64,000 nucleotides of DNA, taken from assembly GCF_963677845.1 (NCBI RefSeq), contig NZ_OY782498.1:382001-446000 (forward strand), written 5' to 3'. The position numbers and the translations under genes are program-made. Below the pieces are notes generated by a model that was not told the origin of the DNA, ran no database searches, and saw only the letters and a program-made list of their open reading frames with translations. This document shows, in pieces, positions 6,628 to 14,863 of this stretch (its first letter is position 1; each line of letters begins with the position of its first letter). Source of the DNA: an uncultured Pseudodesulfovibrio sp. Its GTDB lineage: Bacteria > Desulfobacterota > Desulfovibrionia > Desulfovibrionales > Desulfovibrionaceae.

Positions 6628-9128
6628 TGGCTTCGAAAGAACTTGTCGTTGCTTTGGCCGGGCAGCCAAACTGCGGAAAATCCACTGTTTTCAATATGCT
6701 GACAGGCGCACGTCAGCATGTCGCCAATTATCCGGGCGTTACTGTTGAGAAAAAGACCGGATCATTCAAATTGGGTGATTCCCGTGTAGAGTTGATTGAC
6801 CTGCCGGGTACGTACAGCCTGACATCCTACTCTTTGGAAGAGCGCGTTGCTCGTGATTTCCTGTTGGGTGACAATCCCGATGTTGTCATTGATGTGGCCG
6901 ATGGTTCCAATCTCAAACGCAACTTGTACCTGACTCTTCAAATTTTGGAGATGGAAGTTCCTGCGCTTCTTAATCTCAACATGATGGATGTGGTGGAGCG
7001 TCGTGGTCATGCCGTGGATGTCGAAAAACTGGAAGATATTCTCGGTATTCCGGTTGTGCCGACTACCGCCAAAAAAGGTGTTGGCCGGGAAGCCCTTAAG
7101 ACCGCGATGCAGGCCTTAGCTCAAGGTCGTAAAGAAGACGTTTTCAAGATTGATTACGGTCCGCTTGAGCCATTTATTGCCGAACTTGAGGTGATGTTGG
7201 TCGAGGACCCTGTTTCCTGCCTTCGCTACCCCGTTCGTTGGCTTGCAATCAAGCTGCTCGAAGGTGACGCGGAGGCTGGAAAGCAGCTCACGTTGAATCA
7301 TCCTGACAGCGAGCAGGTTTTTGCCAAAGTGCAATCTTGCAGAGAGCGCTTTGCGAAAGAGAATACGAATGGAGCGGACAGGCATATTGCTTTTACCCGC
7401 CATGCCGTATGCGCGAAGATAGCCAAAGATGTGGTAACGTTGCCGCGTGAACGTAGTCATAACCTGTCGGATACCGTTGATAAGTATGTCTGCAACCGCT
7501 ATCTGGGGCCGATTATTCTGGTCGCCATTCTGGTGGTGTTGTATCAAATCTCCATTGTTTTTGGTGGCTGGCTTGCCTTGCAAGTCTGGCCGGTTTGGGG
7601 TGGGCTTGAAGATTTGGCCGGAGATATCTTGCCGCAAGCCGGGTTCATGACAGATCCACTGTTGCGTTCACTTGGTGTGTGGGTGGTGAAATCCATCACG
7701 GCAATTTTGAATTATCTTCCCATCTTTTTTCTGTTGTTCGCCCTTATCGCCATTCTTGAAGACAGTGGATACATGCCGCGAATGGCCTTTTTGCTGGACC
7801 GGTTGTTCCGTCGTTTCGGATTGCATGGTCAGTCTACATTGCCCATGATTCTCGGCGGTGTATATGTGGGAGGATGCGCTATCCCCGGTGTCATGGCGAC
7901 CAAGGCCATTCCTGACGAACGGGCTCGTTTGGCGACCATTCTTATTATTCCCATGATGAACTGCCTGGCGAAGGTGCCACTCTATCTGATTCTTATCGGG
8001 GCATATTTTGCCGATGTTGCAGGGTGGGCGATGTTTTTTATTGCCACAGTAACCCTGTTCATGGCCTTGCCTGTTGCAAAATTGCTTTCGCTGACCGTAC
8101 TTCGGAAGCATGACAGTGCTCCGTTTATCATGGAGATGCCGCCGTACCATTTGCCGACCATTTCTGGAATATTGCGACGTGCTTTTGAACGAATCTGGCT
8201 GTTTATGAAGAAGATTGTCACTGTGGTTGCAGCCGTAGCCGTGGTCGTCTTTGTGCTGATCAACTTCCCGGGTCTATCTGAAGAAAAAATGGCGCATTAC
8301 GCTGCCATGCAAGATAAAGCTGTGGCGGGTTTTGTTCAGAAAGTGGACGCAACCCAGTATGCCGGACAGATTACTTCTGAAAATACGACTGCAGTCATCC
8401 TGTTTGGCGAAGCGTTGAAGCAGGCTAAGCGAGGTGTGAAGGACAAGGAGACATCTGCTGCCATCAATGAAGACTTTCAGGCGAAGAACCCGATCTATTA
8501 TGCCGTTGTAAAACGTGTTGGTAAGGATGGCAAAAAGCTGAATCGGGAACTGAAAAAAGTCATCAAGGTTCGTAAGAAAATACGGCGCGAAATGCGTGGT
8601 GAGCGTTTTGAAAACAGTTTTCTTGGTTCCATGGGCAAGGCTCTCGAGCCTGTAACCCAATGGGCCGGGTTTAACTGGCGTATCAATATCGCATTGTTGT
8701 CAGCCTTTGCGGCTAAAGAAAACAGTGCGGCAACCCTCGGGTCCATCTATGGCATTGATGATTCCGGCCAGTCTGTTCAAGAGAGTATGAAGGCGAATGA
8801 AGGCGGTTTTACCCCCTTGCATGCGTTGGCTCTGATGCTGTTCATGGCTTTGTACCCACCTTGCGTTCCTACATCCATCATGGTGAGAAGTCAGTCCAAT
8901 TCAACGGGCTGGATGCTGTTTTCCATCGGTTATCAGACTGTATTGGGCTTGTTTGTCGCCAGCTTGGTCTTTACCGGTGGCACAGTGCTCGGATTGACCG
9001 GTTGGCAGACAATGTGGGCATTTTATGGACTGTGCCTTGCCGCAACCATCGGTATGGCAATGATCCCAACACCTGAAGAAAAGGAAGCGGCTGTGTCCGC
9101 TCCTGCGTATAATAAAGAGTGCTCTTAA
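6627..9128 (+). CDS. feoB: Ferrous iron transport protein B
   Basis: An 833-residue inner-membrane Fe(II) transporter. The N-terminal G domain has G1 GQPNCGKST (residues 12-20), G3 DLPGTYSL and G4 NMMD. A helical GDI-like segment leads to a membrane half with Gate motifs, including ILGGVYVGGCAIPGVMATKA and YPPCVPTSIM with the conserved Pro-Cys-Val-Pro. A soluble charged stretch rich in Lys interrupts the membrane part around residues 550-670, as in other delta-proteobacterial FeoB. It imports Fe(II) under anoxic conditions. A small secreted protein follows 14 bases later. Fur control is inferred from the box at 6077-6095. Confidence 0.97.
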   Translation: MASKELVVALAGQPNCGKSTVFNMLTGARQHVANYPGVTVEKKTGSFKLGDSRVELIDLPGTYSLTSYSLEERVARDFLLGDNPDVVIDVADGSNLKRNLYLTLQILEMEVPALLNLNMMDVVERRGHAVDVEKLEDILGIPVVPTTAKKGVGREALKTAMQALAQGRKEDVFKIDYGPLEPFIAELEVMLVEDPVSCLRYPVRWLAIKLLEGDAEAGKQLTLNHPDSEQVFAKVQSCRERFAKENTNGADRHIAFTRHAVCAKIAKDVVTLPRERSHNLSDTVDKYVCNRYLGPIILVAILVVLYQISIVFGGWLALQVWPVWGGLEDLAGDILPQAGFMTDPLLRSLGVWVVKSITAILNYLPIFFLLFALIAILEDSGYMPRMAFLLDRLFRRFGLHGQSTLPMILGGVYVGGCAIPGVMATKAIPDERARLATILIIPMMNCLAKVPLYLILIGAYFADVAGWAMFFIATVTLFMALPVAKLLSLTVLRKHDSAPFIMEMPPYHLPTISGILRRAFERIWLFMKKIVTVVAAVAVVVFVLINFPGLSEEKMAHYAAMQDKAVAGFVQKVDATQYAGQITSENTTAVILFGEALKQAKRGVKDKETSAAINEDFQAKNPIYYAVVKRVGKDGKKLNRELKKVIKVRKKIRREMRGERFENSFLGSMGKALEPVTQWAGFNWRINIALLSAFAAKENSAATLGSIYGIDDSGQSVQESMKANEGGFTPLHALALMLFMALYPPCVPTSIMVRSQSNSTGWMLFSIGYQTVLGLFVASLVFTGGTVLGLTGWQTMWAFYGLCLAATIGMAMIPTPEEKEAAVSAPAYNKECS

Positions 9129-9142
9129 GGAGGAGTATACAG

Positions 9143-9460
9143 ATGAAAAAAATGATGATTGTTTTGACTTTGGCAGCATTGCTCGGGTTTTCCGGAATGG
9201 CTTTTGCCCACAGCCCTTTGATGAGTTGCTTTGATAACGGCGATGGTACTGTTACCTGCGAAGGTGGGTATTCTGATGGTTCTTCTGCATCCGGTACCAA
9301 GATGCACGTCAAGAGTGAAGATGGGAAAAGCATACTTGAAGGCAAGATGAACGAAGACAGCGAATATTCTTTCACCAAGCCCGAAGGTGGCTACCTTGTT
9401 ATTTTTGATGGTGGCGAAGGTCACAGCGTAGAAGTGAATGGCGCCGACATCGTCGAATAG
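9143..9460 (+). CDS. Small exported protein downstream of feoB, unknown function
   Basis: 105 residues with a clear signal peptide (MKKMMIVLTLAALLGFSG, cleavage near AFAHS) and a strong AAGGAGG before the ATG. The mature part looks like a small beta-sandwich, related in flavour to carboxypeptidase-regulatory or DUF4198-type domains, with a GDGTVTCEGGYSDGS motif and a C-terminal GEGHSVEVNG strand. It has a pair of cysteines. It shares the feo operon, so a role in periplasmic iron handling is plausible but unproven. Confidence 0.75.
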   Translation: MKKMMIVLTLAALLGFSGMAFAHSPLMSCFDNGDGTVTCEGGYSDGSSASGTKMHVKSEDGKSILEGKMNEDSEYSFTKPEGGYLVIFDGGEGHSVEVNGADIVE

Positions 9461-9471
9461 AGACGTGTGAT

Positions 9472-9502
9472 GCAAGGTGTGGCTTGCCTGCCTTGCTTTT
9501 TT
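9472..9502 (+). terminator. Probable terminator ending the feo operon
   Basis: GCAAGG at 9472-9477 pairs with CCTTGC at 9491-9496, with six Ts after. The internal loop is imperfect, so this is a weaker hairpin than others here. Confidence 0.55.
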
Positions 9503-9516
9503 AAAATGGATATATT

Positions 9517-9535
9517 GAGAATAATATTCAATTTC
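9517..9535. promoter_or_regulatory. Fur-box-like site upstream of the second DUF4198 gene
   Basis: GAGAATAATATTCAATTTC matches the Fur consensus at 14 of 19 positions. It sits after the terminator and 19 bases before the next gene, as an operator of a separate promoter would. Confidence 0.5.
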
Positions 9536-9553
9536 AATCGAGAGGAGTTTTTG

Positions 9554-10381
9554 ATGATGAAACGGTTTATTCCCCTTATGGCCGCGGCATGCGTGTTGAC
9601 TTTGGTCGGTTCCGCATTCGCCCATTTCATGGTTGTGTACACCCCGGAAATTGCCTTGCAGGAAAGCAAGAACTTGGACATGCGCATAATGTTCACCCAT
9701 CCCGCCGAGGCCGGACACATGATGGATATGGGCGGCGTTGAAGAGTTTTATGTTGTGAGCCAGCGTGGTGATTCCAAAGTGAAGAAAACCGATCTCAAAG
9801 GTTACCTGAAAGATATCGTATGGAAGAATCCCGAAGCGCAGGCACCGGCGTTTTCTGCCATGATTCCCAAGAAAGTAGTGCGTTCCATGGGCGACTACGT
9901 TTTTGTCATGAAGCCCGGTTACTACTTTGAAAAAGAAGAAGGTCTGTACATGCAGCAGATCACCAAGCTGATCCTGAATGTTGGCGGCGTACCTGGCAAC
10001 TGGGCTGAGCCTGTTGGTCTTCCGTGCGAAATCGTTCCCCTGATCAAACCGTATGGTTTGTGGACCGGTAATGTCTTCAAGGCACAGGTTCTGTCTGAAG
10101 GCAAGCCTGTAGCCGGTGCTGAAGTTGAAGTCGAGTACATGAGTCATATGCCCAACCTGAAAACCAACTCCATGCCCGCAGAGTCCACAGTGACATATCC
10201 GCAGGGTTCCTTTGTCACCCAGACCATCTTCACTGATGCTGATGGTTACATCACCTTTGGTATCCCCAAGGCTGGTTGGTGGGGCTTTGCAGCTCTCGGT
10301 GTTGGTCCCGAAAAGGAATACAAAGGCAAGGAACTTGGTCAGGACGCAGTTATCTGGGTCAAGGCCGAAGACATGAAATAG
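9554..10381 (+). CDS. DUF4198-type periplasmic protein
   Basis: 275 residues with a signal peptide (MMKRFIPLMAAACVLTLVGS, cleavage near AFAH). The mature protein starts with His and contains a Met/His-rich stretch, THPAEAGHMMDMGG, a likely metal-binding surface. The C-terminal third resembles a transthyretin-like sandwich (GKPVAGAEVEVEY, TDADGYITFGIPKAGWW). Two adjacent ATGs follow GAGGAG; the first is used here. It belongs to the DUF4198/NikK-like set but differs from the copies at 237 and 14864, which share another motif. It has its own Fur-like box, so iron-repressed expression is expected. Confidence 0.8.
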   Translation: MMKRFIPLMAAACVLTLVGSAFAHFMVVYTPEIALQESKNLDMRIMFTHPAEAGHMMDMGGVEEFYVVSQRGDSKVKKTDLKGYLKDIVWKNPEAQAPAFSAMIPKKVVRSMGDYVFVMKPGYYFEKEEGLYMQQITKLILNVGGVPGNWAEPVGLPCEIVPLIKPYGLWTGNVFKAQVLSEGKPVAGAEVEVEYMSHMPNLKTNSMPAESTVTYPQGSFVTQTIFTDADGYITFGIPKAGWWGFAALGVGPEKEYKGKELGQDAVIWVKAEDMK

Positions 10382-10421
10382 AATGGTATTCCCCCTCTAG
10401 ATAGTGAGAGTCATACCCTCC

Positions 10422-10467
10422 CCGCAGGTGCGGCGGCTTGCCTAAGAGCCGCCGCACCGACCTGCGG
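10422..10467 (+). repeat. Strong GC-rich stem-loop without a T run
   Basis: Seven pairs (CCGCAGG with CCTGCGG) are stacked on ten more (TGCGGCGGCT with AGCCGCCGCA) with a small bulge. It lies between the DUF4198 gene and the metal ABC operon. Lacking a U tract, it may be a Rho-dependent end, an mRNA stabiliser or a control hairpin. Confidence 0.6.
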
Positions 10468-10525
10468 ATAGCGGACTGTGATGGACTTTTTGTGCGTGAG
10501 AGCTTGGCGAGAAGGCGGTGTGCAG

Positions 10526-11182
10526 ATGGACGAAAAAATACGGGTGACGCAATGCGAGGTGGTTGTTCCACCCGCTGGCGGAATTTTTGAAACTCAGCTC
10601 GTCGTGATTGTTGCATTTGTGACCATTGTTTTGTGCGGATGCGGCATCCTTTTACGAAGTTTCGGGGCAGAGGAATATACGGTCCCTGGGTGGCAGGTTG
10701 ATGCTTTCAGCGATCTTCAACCTGAAGAGCTCGCTATTTTCAATGCGCTTCTTACATCAGCTCCTGAGATTGAAATGATTCATGAAGATGAGTTTGATTG
10801 GCCGTCGGTGACGGAATTGGCTGAGGCTCAACTGCCTCCGTTTGTCCAGGATTCATCGTGGCGTAGTGACGGGAGTTATCATTGGATACGGAACATTATC
10901 AGTACAGAGGACAAACATATTGTTCTGTATATGGGAAATCCTGGTGATGACATCAAAACAGGCTCTTTTCTGCTGGTGATGTTGCATGACCATGTCAAGA
11001 AACAAGGGAATGCGGGAGTGGCCAGTCATGTTCCCTTTGAAGTCTGGATTCATCCTTCTTCCTCTCCTTCGTTTCCGGGAATGAGCACGGATCAGGCATT
11101 GATCAATGGTGGATGGCGAGAAGTGGTTGCTCGGAAGGGTGAGCGTGAGATGAAAAAATCTCGAGGCGAGGATTACTTTTAA
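10526..11182 (+). CDS. Membrane-anchored protein of metal ABC operon (DUF6162-like)
   Basis: About 218 residues. A short cytoplasmic N-terminus is followed by one transmembrane helix (residues ~24-45, VVIVAFVTIVLCGCGILL) and an extracytoplasmic domain of about 170 residues. I associate this layout with the DUF6162 family found beside zinc-type ABC importers, with moderate certainty. Its last base overlaps the start of the binding-protein gene (TAATG), so it is coupled to the transporter. The frame is open from a GTG at 10478; the ATG at 10526 is preferred but its ribosome site is weak. Role unknown, probably an accessory to metal capture. Confidence 0.65.
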   Translation: MDEKIRVTQCEVVVPPAGGIFETQLVVIVAFVTIVLCGCGILLRSFGAEEYTVPGWQVDAFSDLQPEELAIFNALLTSAPEIEMIHEDEFDWPSVTELAEAQLPPFVQDSSWRSDGSYHWIRNIISTEDKHIVLYMGNPGDDIKTGSFLLVMLHDHVKKQGNAGVASHVPFEVWIHPSSSPSFPGMSTDQALINGGWREVVARKGEREMKKSRGEDYF

Positions 11183-12096
11183 TGATTCGTAAGTTACTAT
11201 ATAGTATCGTTTTTGGTTTGTTTATGGTGAGTGCTGCGTACCCCGCTGAAGATATTCCCCGCATTGGTGTGACACTGCATCCGTACTATAGCTTTGTGAA
11301 AGCTATCGTCGGCGATACTGCCGAAGTCGTTCCCCTCATTGGTGAAGGGTTTAATCCTCATAATTACCGGCCTCAGCCCGAGGATATCAAGAAATGCATG
11401 ACGTTGGATGTCATGGTCGTCAACGGCATCGGGCATGATGAATTCGCTTTTGAAAGTATTGAAGCAGCCAATTTGAAAGGGAAACTCCCACTTATTTTCG
11501 CCAACAAGGACGTTTCGCTTATCCCGGTGAGTGGTCATCTGGATGGCAAGAAAGTTGTCAATCCCCACACATTTGTCTCTGTGACTGCCTCGGTTCGCCA
11601 AGTTTATACCATTGCAAAAGAGCTGGGAGAACTGTTTCCTGAGAACGCCTCTCTATACCGAAAGAATGGACGAAAATATGCGGCTCGGCTTCGTCGGATG
11701 AAAGCCGAATACATGGAGCGTATAGCCGACTTGCCGGATTTGGATTTTCGTTGCGCTACTATTCACGGCGGGTATGATTACCTTTTTCAGGATTTCGGAT
11801 TGCAGGTGACCGCTGTTATCGAGCCGGGGCATGGGCTGAAGCCTACGGCCAGCCAGCTTGCCAGAATTATAGATGAAATCAAAAGGCTTGGCGTGAATGT
11901 TATTTTTACTGAGATGGCGTTTTCCGACAAATATGTGGACACCATCCATGAGGAGACCGGTATTCGGATTCGTCATTTGTCGCATTTGACCAATGGCGAA
12001 TATACGGAAGAGGGGTTTGAGAAGGGATTGCGAGCCAATCTTGAAGCCCTGACAAATGCCCTTGTTGACGCAAAAACTGCCAAACAGGGAGGCTGA
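11182..12096 (+). CDS. Zn/Mn-type ABC transporter solute-binding protein
   Basis: 304 residues of the ZnuA/TroA cluster A-I family. A signal peptide (MIRKLLYSIVFGLFMVSAAY) is followed by IGVTLHPYYSFVKAI. Histidines that fit the metal site are at GFNPHNYRP, NGIGHDEF, NPHTFVS and IHGGYDYL; the acidic fourth ligand may lie around TEMAFSD. The His-rich loop seen in true ZnuA is absent. It delivers divalent metal to the permease at 12828..13733. A second, divergent binding protein ends the transporter set. Metal identity (Zn, Mn or Fe) is undecided. Confidence 0.88.
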   Translation: MIRKLLYSIVFGLFMVSAAYPAEDIPRIGVTLHPYYSFVKAIVGDTAEVVPLIGEGFNPHNYRPQPEDIKKCMTLDVMVVNGIGHDEFAFESIEAANLKGKLPLIFANKDVSLIPVSGHLDGKKVVNPHTFVSVTASVRQVYTIAKELGELFPENASLYRKNGRKYAARLRRMKAEYMERIADLPDLDFRCATIHGGYDYLFQDFGLQVTAVIEPGHGLKPTASQLARIIDEIKRLGVNVIFTEMAFSDKYVDTIHEETGIRIRHLSHLTNGEYTEEGFEKGLRANLEALTNALVDAKTAKQGG

Positions 12097-12097
12097 T

Positions 12098-12823
12098 ATG
12101 TCCAACGTGACTCTGTTGACAAATGGTCCCACCGTCCACTTTGAGCATTTGGGACTTCGTCTTGGCGGTAACACCATTTTGTCGGATGTGAATTTTACGA
12201 TTCAACCTGGTTCGATTCATTGCATAATTGGTCCCAATGGAGGCGGCAAGACTTCTCTTATTCGTTCAATGCTCGGACAGATGCCCCACACTGGCGATAT
12301 TCGTATTTGCTGGGGTGGGCCGACAACGATCGGTTATGTCCCTCAGTCGTTGGATTATGATGACACCTTGCCCATGACGGTCTTGGATTTCATGGCAATG
12401 CTTTGCCAACGAAGGCCTGCCTTTCTCGGTTTGAAGCGTAGTAAGCGGTCCTTGATTCACGATGTGTTGCAACGAGTCGGTATGGATTCAAAGATTAACC
12501 GACCATTTGGCTCGCTGTCCGGTGGAGAGCGTCAAAGAGTCCTGTTCGCACAAGCCTTAATGCCTCGTCCAAAGTTGCTTATTCTGGACGAACCGACAAC
12601 CGGTTTGGACCAGGCCGGTACAGCGATTATGCATGATGTGCTGGAAGAATTGCGTCGGGAAGGGACAACGGTCCTTTGTATTCATCATGATCTCTCGGTT
12701 GTCCGTGAAATGGGTGATGTTGTGACGTGTATCAATCGGCAATTGTTGTTTTCGGGGCCTCCGGTCGAGGAATTGACTCCTGAACGTGTGTTTTCTGTTT
12801 TTTCTTCAGTCAAGGCGGCCTGA
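12098..12823 (+). CDS. Metal ABC transporter ATPase
   Basis: 241 residues. Walker A GPNGGGKTS, Q-loop in VPQSLDYD, signature LSGGERQR, Walker B LLILDEPTTGLD and the switch His in CIHHD are all present, so it should be active. Family features fit ZnuC/MntB-type ATPases of the metal importer class. The ATG has GGGAGG at good spacing and lies one base after the binding protein stop. It powers the permease encoded next. Confidence 0.93.
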   Translation: MSNVTLLTNGPTVHFEHLGLRLGGNTILSDVNFTIQPGSIHCIIGPNGGGKTSLIRSMLGQMPHTGDIRICWGGPTTIGYVPQSLDYDDTLPMTVLDFMAMLCQRRPAFLGLKRSKRSLIHDVLQRVGMDSKINRPFGSLSGGERQRVLFAQALMPRPKLLILDEPTTGLDQAGTAIMHDVLEELRREGTTVLCIHHDLSVVREMGDVVTCINRQLLFSGPPVEELTPERVFSVFSSVKAA

Positions 12824-12827
12824 TTTG

Positions 12828-13733
12828 ATGGATTTTATTTACGACTTTCTTCGACTTCCGCTCATGGAGATGGGCAAGGCTGGGGTGCTACCTGAATTCT
12901 TTCAATACGCTTTCGTTATCAACGCTCTGTTATGTGCATTGGTGGCTGGACCGCTTCTTGGTGGCATAGGTACCATGGTGGTTTCAAAGCGGTTGGCCTT
13001 TTTCTCTCAGGCAGTAGGGCAGGCCGCCCTGACAGGCGTGGCGCTCGGCGTGTTGCTTGGTGAACCCGTGACCGCCCCGTATGTATCCTTGTTCGGGTTT
13101 TGTATCCTGTTCGCACTGACTATGAATTACACCCGTAATCGTATGCGCATGAAGCAGGATATTGTCATCGGTGTTTTCCTTTCAGTCTCATTGGCAGTGG
13201 GGGCCTGTGTTCTTTTGTATGTCACGGCCAAGGTGAATATGCATGTGTTGGACAATATTCTGTTTGGTTCCATCCTTACGGTGAACAACACGGATATGAA
13301 CGTTTTGATTGTCATTGCCGGGATATGCGTTGCCGTGGGTATTCCTACCTATAATAAAATGCTACTTGCAAGCTTTAACCCCAGCCTCGCGCAGGTTCGC
13401 GGTATCAATGCCAAATTGTATGATTATGTGTTCGTACTCATGATCACGGTTATTACCGTGGCCTGCCTGAAAATTGTAGGGGCCGTACTTGTGGAAGCTT
13501 TGCTCATTATCCCGGCGGCGGCTGCGAGAAACGTCAGCCGTTCCGTGCGTGGCTTTTTCTTTTATAGTGTCATCTTTGCCACTGTGAGCTGCGTGCTCGG
13601 CATCATTATCCCCATGCAATTTGAAATCCCGGTGCCGTCTGGCGGTGCCATCATACTCGTCGCTTCTATCGTCTTTCTGATGACAGCCGGAGTGCGCATG
13701 GCGTCCGGCTCTTTTAAGGAGGCTGCGGTATGA
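12828..13733 (+). CDS. Metal ABC transporter permease (ZnuB/MntC type)
   Basis: 301 residues with about eight to nine hydrophobic segments of the ABC-3 permease family. Recognisable parts are the N-terminal GTMVVSKRLAFFSQAVGQAA coupling region and the conserved block KIVGAVLVEALLIIPAAAA. It forms the inner-membrane channel for the metal delivered by the binding proteins. The start lies four bases after the ATPase stop. The end overlaps the next gene by four bases (ATGA). Confidence 0.92.
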   Translation: MDFIYDFLRLPLMEMGKAGVLPEFFQYAFVINALLCALVAGPLLGGIGTMVVSKRLAFFSQAVGQAALTGVALGVLLGEPVTAPYVSLFGFCILFALTMNYTRNRMRMKQDIVIGVFLSVSLAVGACVLLYVTAKVNMHVLDNILFGSILTVNNTDMNVLIVIAGICVAVGIPTYNKMLLASFNPSLAQVRGINAKLYDYVFVLMITVITVACLKIVGAVLVEALLIIPAAAARNVSRSVRGFFFYSVIFATVSCVLGIIIPMQFEIPVPSGGAIILVASIVFLMTAGVRMASGSFKEAAV

Positions 13734-14644
13734 AGAAGTTCCTTATTGTCGGTTTGTTGATGGCATTTATTTCTCTTTGGGCAAGGACAGGTATTGCCGG
13801 TAATCCTGAGGAAAAGATCGTTGTTTTGACATCCCTCGGCGCAGTGCAGGCCATGGCTGAAGTCCTGACAGAAAATACATCCATCACGGTGATGAACAGC
13901 ATCCCGCAAGGATATTCCATGCGAGGACAGGACGCTTATTTCAAAAAGCATAGGGAAGCGTTCTTTCAATCGGCAGCCAAAGCAGACGCTGTACTTACCG
14001 TTGGATCAGCTTGGCCGGCTGACCCTCTGTACAAATGGGCCAGACGGAGCAACATCCGAGTGGTCAATATCGACGCGACCAGACCTTTGGACGAATACGG
14101 CGCGGGTGTGCCGTTGGTGACGGTACAAGGAAAGAACGTTCCGTTTGTCTGGCGTAGCCCCGCTAATATGACCCGTATGGGGGCCATTACAGCCGATGAC
14201 CTTTCGCGTCTTGTCCCTGCGGAAGCTTCGACGATCAAGGTCAATCTCAAGAGAATGCAGTCCGTTCTGTTCAGAATCCGGTCAAAGTATGAAGCGGCGT
14301 TTACTGACCTTGAGAGTGTGGACATTGCTGCGTTGACTGGTGCGTATACCCCATTAATCGATGAATTCGGATTGGATGTCATTGTCTACGCCCTCAAGCC
14401 TGAAGTCGAGTGGACGGAAAATGATGCAAAGGGTTTTGCCGAACAGTTGAAATCCGGCGGTATTAAAGCCGTTGCCTGTGCATGGGAGCCGGATGAGAAG
14501 GTGCGAAAGGCTCTTTTGATGGGCGGTGCTGTCCCTGTGGTACTGGAGAAGTTCGTTCGCGAATCAGATGTCGAACCGATACTCTCCTTGAGCAACTGGT
14601 ATGAGCGCAATTTGTCACGTCTCCTTGTGGCGCTACAGGATTAA
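13730..14644 (+). CDS. Second periplasmic binding protein of the metal ABC operon
   Basis: 304 residues with a signal peptide ending near AGNPEE. It has the two-lobed cluster A-I topology but is far from the first binding protein of this operon. The usual metal-ligand histidines are largely missing: instead there are NSIPQGYSMRG, NIDATRPLDEYG and VYALKPEVEWTE. It could bind a metal complex, or act as a scaffold or chaperone. The start overlaps the permease stop by four bases, so it is part of the transporter set. Having two unlike binding proteins for one permease is unusual. Confidence 0.75.
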   Translation: MKKFLIVGLLMAFISLWARTGIAGNPEEKIVVLTSLGAVQAMAEVLTENTSITVMNSIPQGYSMRGQDAYFKKHREAFFQSAAKADAVLTVGSAWPADPLYKWARRSNIRVVNIDATRPLDEYGAGVPLVTVQGKNVPFVWRSPANMTRMGAITADDLSRLVPAEASTIKVNLKRMQSVLFRIRSKYEAAFTDLESVDIAALTGAYTPLIDEFGLDVIVYALKPEVEWTENDAKGFAEQLKSGGIKAVACAWEPDEKVRKALLMGGAVPVVLEKFVRESDVEPILSLSNWYERNLSRLLVALQD

Positions 14645-14658
14645 TCTCGGAGGAAGTC

Positions 14659-14841
14659 ATGGATACCATCTTTGCGATTGTAATCATTGTCGTGGCTGTG
14701 GCCTATTTGCTCAAGCGCAGGTTTACCGGGCGTAACAGCGGGAAAGGAAGTGCTACCTGCGGGTGCTCCGGGTGCGATTGCACCTCGTGCGGAGGGCGCG
14801 GTGTTGACGGGGATAGTCAATCTCCTTTTAAAAGAAAATAA
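14659..14841 (+). CDS. FeoB-associated Cys-rich membrane protein
   Basis: 60 residues: one N-terminal transmembrane helix (FAIVIIVVAVAYLLKRRF) and a cytoplasmic tail with a Cys-rich cluster, CGCSGCDCTSC. This is the family usually found beside feoB and thought to handle Fe(II). Here it sits in the Zn/Mn-type ABC operon, about 5.5 kb from feoB. GGAGG lies before the ATG. Its presence hints that the ABC system may also carry iron. Confidence 0.8.
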   Translation: MDTIFAIVIIVVAVAYLLKRRFTGRNSGKGSATCGCSGCDCTSCGGRGVDGDSQSPFKRK

Positions 14842-14863
14842 CCAATGTGGACGGGGGTTCATA

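Noticed and set aside
9125-10147. 340-residue open frame on the minus strand opposite the feo-linked exported proteins
   Set aside because: Overlaps two genes that have signal peptides and ribosome sites; His-rich translation is an artefact of the antisense frame.
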